Assembly (NCBI GenBank): GCA_027604685.1
Contig: JADHYX010000501.1
Location: forward strand, 1 to 14,089
DNA: 14,089 bases
DNA from: Lobulomyces angularis
Lineage: Eukaryota > Chytridiomycota > Chytridiomycetes > Lobulomycetales > Lobulomycetaceae
Reading direction: 5' to 3'
The notes under the pieces were generated by a model. That model made no database searches. It saw nothing but the letters and a program-made list of their open reading frames with translations, and was not told where the DNA came from. Positions 8,500 to 14,089 of this stretch are shown piece by piece (the stretch's first letter is position 1; each line of letters starts with the position of its first letter). Position numbers and translations under genes: made by a program.

Positions 8500-9599
8500 A
8501 TGCCTCAAGTTTATAAGATATCTTCCAGTCTCTCCATCAACAGGAGGTCTAGATTTAGAAATGAAAAAATTAATCCAAACAAAGGTATACTTTACTTATC
8601 CTTACTTAAAAACATTATATCTTGTTTTTTTTATTTCCTACTAATAAATATCAATTAATTAAATTCAGACAATGTTGAAATGAAAATTGTAAAAACAGAT
8701 TCTGGTGATAGTTTCTGTGGTTCTTTTGACCAACAGAATGTAATGAACAAAGGAACTTTAATTTCAAAAAATGGCGATTCTACATTTCAAGGAACTTTTT
8801 ACAATAAATCTGGTAATAAAAAAAAAGGCGAATGGTCTTTTCACAATGGCATTAGATATAAGGTAAAAAAAAGAAAGTTTTTATATGAAATTTTTTCTTA
8901 TTTCAATTTAAACATTAGGGAACCTTTTACGAAAATGGCAATCCAAAGGAAGGTCATTTGGAACATATTTTAACGGATTCTGACGACCCATCTCGAAAAA
9001 AAAGTTTCAGGGGTGTATTTAAGGAAGAAAATATTTTTGAGTTTCAAGAAGGAACTTTGTTTTTTGGTTTAGACAAATTTAAAGGAAAATTTTTTAATAA
9101 TTATCCAAGTGAAGGCACCTTATATTCAACTACAAATAACTTCAAGTTTATTGGTGAATTTCAAGAAGTAAAAATTAATAATAAAGTTAAAGAGGATGAC
9201 TTAAAAAAAAAAATTGCTGATAAAAATTTTTTCGCTGTAATTGATAACTTATCAAATATCATGTGTTTTAAAAAAGGAAAATTAATCTTCGAAGATAAAG
9301 AATTTGAAGGTACTTTTTACAAAAATGGCAATGTTAAAGAGGGTGAAATTATTTTTACCAATGCTGCCAACACTTCAACAGAAAACCAAGAATTAAAGTA
9401 TGAAGGAACTTTTTCTAAAGAATTAAATTTTCACAGACAAAATGGGATTGTTTACTTTAAAAACTTGGATAAATTTAAAGGAAGTTTTTTTCCTGAAAGC
9501 AACAGCATTAAAAAAGGCATCTTGACTAAAAGTAATGGTGAAAAGCTTGAAGGTAAATGGACTAGTGATGGAAGTTTCACTGCAATTAAAAAGTATTAG
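8500..9599 (+). CDS. MORN-like repeat protein, 3 exons
   Basis: Exons 8500-8584, 8669-8862 and 8919-9599 join to 960 nt, 319 residues, ending TAG; introns are 84 and 56 nt. The first intron contains TACTAAT, a good branch-point match. Residues 1-28 are basic and Ser/Arg-rich. From about residue 40 the protein is a chain of units of the type (F/Y)-x-G-x-F followed 10-15 residues later by K-x-G-x-(L/I). I count ten: FCGSF, FQGTF, YKGTF, FRGVF, FKGKF, FIGEF, FEGTF, YEGTF, FKGSF and LEGKW. Splicing of intron 2 restores the third, RYKGTFYENG. This matches the MORN beta-hairpin pattern, with Phe in place of the usual Trp. MORN proteins are scaffolds that bind lipids or proteins. There is no kinase or other catalytic domain and no membrane segment. 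A charged insertion follows the sixth unit. Partner and location are unknown. Confidence 0.75.
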
Positions 9600-10084
9600 T
9601 TGGCGGAAACTTAACAGATGAACTCTATATATTTTATTTATTTTAATATTAGCATTATTATTCTATTAAATGGTGTATTATTTTTTTTTTTCTTATTTCG
9701 AGTGTTTCAAAAACAATAAAAATTAACACCAAAACCTGAACTTACTCAAAAATGACGCATTTTTATTAGATTTAGTAAAAAATTATTTTAATATTTCATT
9801 AAATAGTTTTAAGGATCCTTAAGGATAAATGAAATAATATTTTTTCAAACTTTAGAAATATCTGTTCGTTATCATGTAACATACCATTTCATACAATAAA
9901 TTAGATGATTTTTAAAAAAAAAATGAATTTTCGGTATTATTTGAATATATAGATGAATTTAATATTCAATGGTCAAATCAGAAATCCACAAAACCCACCA
10001 AATAAATTTTTTTCCAAAAACTGAAGATAATTTAAAGTTTCCTTACTGCTTAACTTTAATAACCCAATCGTTATTACTGAAAGG
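9600..10084. other. intergenic spacer with palindrome; Misato promoter side
   Basis: It lies between the MORN-like gene and Misato, both on the plus strand. AATAAA at 9715-9720 may end the first transcript. The middle holds the palindrome listed separately. A further 8-base inverted pair (TTGAATAT at 9941-9948, ATATTCAA at 9962-9969) is present. No coding frame is recognised. Confidence 0.5.
9792..9836. repeat. nested inverted repeat around a 14-bp perfect palindrome
   Basis: TTAAGGATCCTTAA at 9809-9822 is its own reverse complement. It sits between 9-base inverted arms TATTTCATT (9792-9800) and AATGAAATA (9828-9836). AAGGAT is repeated once more right after the palindrome. It could be a protein-binding dyad, a transcript-end hairpin or chance; the GC-containing core makes chance less comfortable than for pure AT palindromes. 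Confidence 0.6.
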
Positions 10085-12217
10085 ATGAAAGAGCAAATAG
10101 TTTTACAATTTGGCAATTTAGCTAATTATGTTGGAACACACTTTTGGAATGCCCAGGTAGTGGTCAATTTTTTTTTTTAAAATTAAAGTTACATAGGGAC
10201 TGTACAACGAGGATGAAATTGATCACCAAGTCTTATTTGGTACTAATTCAGTAAGTTGAAATATTATTTGATGGAAAAAGGAAAATTGATATCCTTTTCC
10301 ATTTAGAAAGAAGAATTTTATCCTCGTTTAGTATCAGTCGACTTGAAAGGTTTCATTAAACTACTTTTTGCACTGAACTGAATTTTTTTTAAGGCGCATT
10401 AGGTTCTTTGAAAAGTATGAATTTTGGAAAACAGAATTCGGAGACTAAGGATACATGGTAAATATTAAAGTTTAATGCAGGTATTTAAAGAAAACTGTTA
10501 AAAAATTAGGAGCGGCAAAATTCAGAGAATTGAAAAATTACAAGATAAAAAAAATTCTTTTTTGCAAGATTTGGAAAACTCGCAGTTCGATGCATATTCG
10601 GTAAGTTTTGTAAAGGAAATTTTTTTTAATAAAAAACTCAGGATTTGAAAAATTATTCAGATAATCTATCCAATTCAGTCAAATACTGGTCAGATTTTAA
10701 TCAGTTATATTATCAAAAAAACTCCCTGTATGAAATACCAAGTTATACTCACGGAGATAAAACTAGTGCATTTTCGTCTTTTGTTCAAGGAAGCGAAGTT
10801 TTCTTTTCTCAGTATGATGACATTATCGATGAAAATTTAAGATTTTTTTTGGAAGGATCTGATAACTTACAAGGTTTTAATGTGATGTCTGATGTGAACA
10901 ATGGTTTTAGTGGGTTTACTGCCAATTTTTTGGAAAATTTGAGGGATGAAATTCCAAAAACTTCAATTATTGTTTTTGGTATCAATCCCTTAGCAGACGT
11001 CCAAAGAAAAATGGTTTCATTTGTAAATTTTTTTAACTTCTGTTCACAATTTTATTATTTTAGTCTCAAGTTATGATTGAAAATGCGAATTGCGCTTTAG
11101 CAATGAAATATTTTTCTGAATCTGCTAATGCATATATTCCTTTGTATGCTCCAAAAGCTGGCTCTTTTCCACATATTAAAAGCAAGGTTTTTCATTAGTT
11201 TCTGAACACTAATTTTATTGCATTTCTTTAGTTGATTAAGCCTTATCACTGGACTTCCATAATCTCTTCTGCTATAGAAACAATCACACTTCCAACGAGG
11301 TATTGATTATTTGAACTATACTCTAGAATTTTTATCATGCATCAATTGAAGGCTTCCTTCCTCTCAGTTGGATCTTTACTCAATGTGTAATTTAATCAAT
11401 AGTAGTGGTACCACTCCAATATCAAGTTTATCAGCGTCTATGCCATTTCCTTTACAGCGAAATACAAGTAAAGATGGTACATTTGACAAAGGCATTGCAT
11501 TAGAATGGACTGATGTTTTTCGTAAGGCAAATGTGAAAGGATCAATAGAATGGTTATATAATTTAAGTTTAGAGGCAAATTATGTGGTAGGAATAAAACT
11601 TTTAATGTTCATTTTTGATAAAAAGTTTAAAGGTAAAGGAAGAATTCGGAAACTTAAGTATATTTCGTGGGTTGCCTACAACAGGATCTAAAATTTCTAA
11701 TCAAGAGCACGAAGCTCACCTATTTGATGAATTTCTTAATATGTTTCCTACTCCTCCAAACTGTTCAAAGGGATATTTATCTAAAACGAGTTTTCCAATT
11801 TCAAACACTTTTCCTCAAATTTTTGATGAACAGAAAATTGATGAAAATGGATTACTTTTAAAAAAAAAGGATTTTAATTATGAGCTTAGTTCAGATGTTG
11901 ATATTGATTTCACTGTTAAATCTATACCAGTTTTCGGTAGAATAAGCAGTAGTCCTTCTTTAATAAAACTAATAAGAAAAAGTTTGGTAGGATTGGAGGG
12001 AATTATCAAGAATTTTAGAGTTGGAGGTGGTGAAGGTTGGTCGTCTACCTCAGATTATATAAAAACCACGGGGGCAAATAACTACGACAATTTCGATTTA
12101 GTTAGCAGCGGATTTTTGTTTAGAAGTTTTGATCAAGGTCAAAAGGGACTAACTAAGGAAGATATTGAAAATCACTTCCAAGATTTGTTAGATTTAGAAA
12201 CAAAGTATGAATTTTAA
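10085..12217 (+). CDS. DML1: Misato / DML1 tubulin-like mitochondrial inheritance protein, 10 exons
   Basis: Exons: 10085-10156, 10197-10250, 10307-10349, 10394-10457, 10510-10600, 10642-11013, 11064-11186, 11232-11299, 11352-11586, 11633-12217; 1707 nt, 568 residues, close to the roughly 570 of human MSTO1. The nine introns are 40-56 nt. The start IVLQFGNLANYVGTHFWNAQ is the Misato version of the tubulin N-terminus. Further family-like stretches are KYWSDFNQLYY, the Gln/Asp-rich LQGFNVMSDVNNGFSGFTAN (nucleotide-fold region), HWTSIISSAIETITLPTRL, FRGLPTTGS and the late TSFPISNTFPQIF. DML1 and Misato are distant tubulin/FtsZ relatives needed for mitochondrial DNA inheritance, distribution and fusion; they lack the full tubulin GTP loop. 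Least certain junctions: intron 8 (acceptor TTGAAG at 11351) and intron 9 (acceptor TTAAAG at 11632), chosen by frame. Family assignment is confident. Confidence 0.9.
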
Positions 12218-12298
12218 TTTTAAGAAGTTTCTGCTATTTTTAGAAATATTAAATATTGTCACGTATTCATGAGATTTTTTTGGTTTTAATTCTAATTG

Positions 12299-12304
12299 AA
12301 TAAA
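12299..12304 (+). terminator. AATAAA polyadenylation signal after Misato
   Basis: It lies 81 bases after the Misato stop and 80 bases before the glutathione transferase start, the best candidate 3' signal in this short gap. Confidence 0.35.
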
Positions 12305-12384
12305 TATAAATAAGCGCGGAGAAATTACAACTTAAAACCAATTTTTCTTTTTACCTCTCAACAATTACATTTTTAAAAAAAACC

Positions 12385-13315
12385 ATGAAAATGGATAGCG
12401 TCCCGAAAACTCCATTAATTATTCACCATCTCAATGAAAGTAGATCACAGTAAGAAAAAGGAAACTTATGAAGATTAACTTTAATTTTTCACAAAATTTA
12501 AAAGGCGCATCATTTGGTTGTTGGAGGAATTGAATATAAACTATGAAGTTAAAAAGTACTATCGTAATCCCGTTTCTAAACTTTCTCCTCCGGAAATAGT
12601 AGAATTAACTTTCATTTTCATTTTAACTATAATTTTATTTTTATTATAGTATTCTATCCATCCATTAGGAAAGTTTCCGATAATAACTGATGGGGACCTT
12701 GTTATTGCGGAAACAGGCGCTATTGTAGAGTATCTTATCGAAAATTTTGATGCTGAAAGCAAATTTAAACCAAGGGAGAAACATGAAAGAGTTCTTTACA
12801 ATTATTATTTACACATGGTACCGAACTATATAATGGATAAAAATTTTTTTTTTTTTATTAATTAATGAATTTCTTTAAACGCTTATTGTTCTGTTTTTTT
12901 TTTTTTTTATAGTGTGAGGGTTCCCTAATGTTGCCACTGTTGGTTAAGTTATTCAGATCATTGGAACCTTCATCGTTATCTAGTAGAATTGACGATAAAA
13001 TGACATACGATGCAACTCAAATGTTTAACGTAAATAAAAATTCCCTAATTTAAATTTCGAATTAAAAAAAAACAAAAAAAAAAAAAAAAAAAAAAGCTAA
13101 TTGAAGATCAATTGAGCAAAACTGAATATATTGCAGGTAGAAATTTTAGTGCTGCTGATATCATTCTAAGTTTTCCAATACAGAATAGTTTGCAAAAAGA
13201 GGGGTTAGGAAAGTTAATTGGTGAAAAAACTAGAAAATGGGTAGCTAAAATTACTGACAGGTCCAGTTACAAAAAAGCTTTGGAAGTAGGTGGAGGTCAA
13301 AATTTCAAGTTGTGA
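12385..13315 (+). CDS. glutathione S-transferase (Gtt1-like), 5 exons
   Basis: It conjugates glutathione to electrophiles or reduces peroxides; in yeast the Gtt1 relative is ER-associated. Exons 12385-12449, 12505-12598, 12650-12817, 12913-13029 and 13097-13315 give 663 nt, 220 residues, a normal GST length. The N-terminal thioredoxin-like domain carries HHLNESRSQRIIWLLEELN, with the Ser/Arg region near the catalytic helix; HPLGKFPIITDGD with the cis-proline before Ile-Ile; and AETGAIVEYLIE, the glutathione gamma-glutamyl binding motif. The C-terminal helical domain has CEGSLMLPLLVKL and YIAGRNFSAADIILSFPI with the conserved N-capping box around Ala-Ala-Asp. ATG 12385 is followed by a second ATG two codons later, either of which could be used. 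Intron 4 (13030-13096) ends in 22 A and then G, an unusual acceptor, but the joined frame restores MFNLIEDQLSKTEYIAG. Confidence 0.9.
13074..13095 (+). repeat. poly(A) tract, 22 nt, inside intron 4 of the GST gene
   Basis: Run of 22 A, preceded by a further 9 A and one C (13064-13073), directly before the G of the inferred AAG splice acceptor. Exact length may vary or be miscalled. Confidence 0.85.
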
Positions 13316-13410
13316 ATTAGTGAAGCAGATATCAAATTTGAAGGTTTTTTTTTGACTTTAAAAATATTATGATAATTATAGCTTGTAACAAATAAAATCT
13401 TCGTTTTTCA

Positions 13411-13450
13411 ATTTTTTTTTTCTTCTCTTCTTTTTTTTTTTCTTTTTTTT
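13411..13450 (+). promoter_or_regulatory. pyrimidine-only tract upstream of DAD1
   Basis: About 40 bases of T with interspersed C lie some 70-110 bases before the DAD1 start codon. Poly(dT) and CT-rich tracts of this kind are nucleosome-depleting promoter elements in fungi. Whether it acts here, or marks a 5'-leader intron, cannot be told from sequence alone. Confidence 0.35.
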
Positions 13451-13518
13451 GTTGCTTAATTTTATTTCAAAATACCCTATATTTTCTTGATCAAATAAAC
13501 CAAAAAAAAAAAAATTTA

Positions 13519-14025
13519 ATGGTGAAAACAGTAGCAAAACCAACCCCCCCACCATCAAAAAAATCAACTGTAACTTCTAGCAAGAAAGAGGGCTTTTCAG
13601 AACTAGTATCAAAAGGATTTGAAAATTATCAAAATGAGACTCCACAACTTTTAAAGATTTTGGATTCATATTTGGTGTTTTGTGTTTTAACTGGTGTTTT
13701 ACAATTTTTGTATATGATAATTGTTGGAACTTATCCATACAATGCATTTTTAGCTGGTTTTATTTGTAGCGTTGGTTCATTTGTCCTAACAGGTGAAAAC
13801 ATTTTTTGAATTAAAAAAAAAATTCTTAACTGTCATTGTACTCATTTCTATAGTCAATCTTAGAATGCAAAGTAACCCAAAGCACACAGAATTTTCAAAT
13901 AAGACTAAAGAACGGTGAAAATTTCTTAATTTTTTTGATTTTTAATTTTTTTATGTAGGTCTTTTGCTGACTTTGTGTTTTCTTCCTTGCTATTATTTGC
14001 CTTTGCAGTAAATTTTCTTGGTTAA
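13519..14025 (+). CDS. OST2: DAD1/OST2, oligosaccharyltransferase subunit, 3 exons
   Basis: DAD1 (Ost2 in yeast) is a small essential subunit of the ER oligosaccharyltransferase that moves the lipid-linked glycan to asparagine. Exons 13519-13792, 13854-13914 and 13959-14025 give 402 nt, 133 residues, near yeast Ost2 (130) and longer than human DAD1 (113). The extra length is a Lys/Pro/Ser/Thr-rich N-terminus. Introns are 61 and 44 nt. Three hydrophobic segments are visible: LVFCVLTGVLQFLYMIIVG, FLAGFICSVGSFVLTVNLRM (joined across intron 1) and FADFVFSSLLLFAFAVNFLG at the extreme C-terminus. The last is the typical DAD1 ending in NF-x-G. KERSFADF, joined across intron 2, matches the conserved loop before the last segment. 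Family assignment is confident. Confidence 0.94.
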
Positions 14026-14089
14026 ATTTAAATTAAAATGTTTATTTTTTTTTTTAATATACTAAAACTATTACTTCCGAATTTAATTA

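Noticed and set aside
12559..12762. 67-codon minus-strand frame over the GST gene
   Set aside because: It runs antisense through GST exons 2-3 and an intron; no independent support.
13376..13567. 63-codon minus-strand frame before DAD1
   Set aside because: It is generated by the pyrimidine tract (Lys run) and overlaps the DAD1 start.
1..14089. Bacterial-type operon, defence island, CRISPR or mobile element
   Set aside because: Spliceosomal introns and eukaryote-specific genes dominate; no repeats with spacers, terminal inverted repeats, transposase or integrase motifs were seen.

Overview
The window is nuclear DNA of a gene-dense, very AT-rich eukaryote. Eight protein genes are read with good support, and seven of them are cut by tiny GT-AG introns. 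I could place 35 introns of 36-102 nt (median 51 nt) by requiring that spliced frames stay open and rebuild recognisable proteins. All three stop codons terminate genes and none is needed inside one, so the genetic code is standard. Gene content (Misato/DML1, DAD1/OST2, an AIM24-family protein, a peroxisomal SCP2 protein, a Gtt1-like glutathione transferase), short introns and short intergenic gaps fit an early-diverging fungus or a Rozella/aphelid-like relative. That placement is an inference from general features, not an identification.

Layout. 1-702: possible 3' end of a gene entering from the left, then AT-rich DNA with a 24-T run. 703-1778 (-): AIM24/TIGR00266-family protein. 1912-3203 (-): ribokinase. 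3556-4749 (-): protein made of two SCP2 sterol/lipid-carrier domains, ending in the peroxisomal signal AKL. 4826-5792 (+): coding-like DNA with exon-like pieces that I cannot resolve. 5803-7102 (+): ATP-grasp ligase, nearly intronless. 7103-8198: no recognised gene. 8199-8430 (+): candidate 36-residue cysteine-rich protein. 8500-9599 (+): MORN-like repeat protein. 9600-10084: spacer with a strong palindrome. 10085-12217 (+): Misato/DML1. 12385-13315 (+): glutathione S-transferase. 13519-14025 (+): DAD1/OST2.

The genes do not form a pathway. They are housekeeping and accessory genes from different compartments (mitochondrion, peroxisome, ER, cytosol) packed closely. Three minus-strand genes lie head to tail in 703-4749, and the rest read on the plus strand from 4826, so the only divergent junction is at 4750-4825. 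I do not see a mobile element, CRISPR array, rRNA, tRNA or defence cluster. The most unusual points are the tandem SCP2 duplication sharing an intron position, the nearly intron-free ATP-grasp gene among intron-dense neighbours, the cysteine-rich mini-gene, four very short stopless introns of length 3n, and an intron whose acceptor follows a poly(A) tract instead of a pyrimidine tract.
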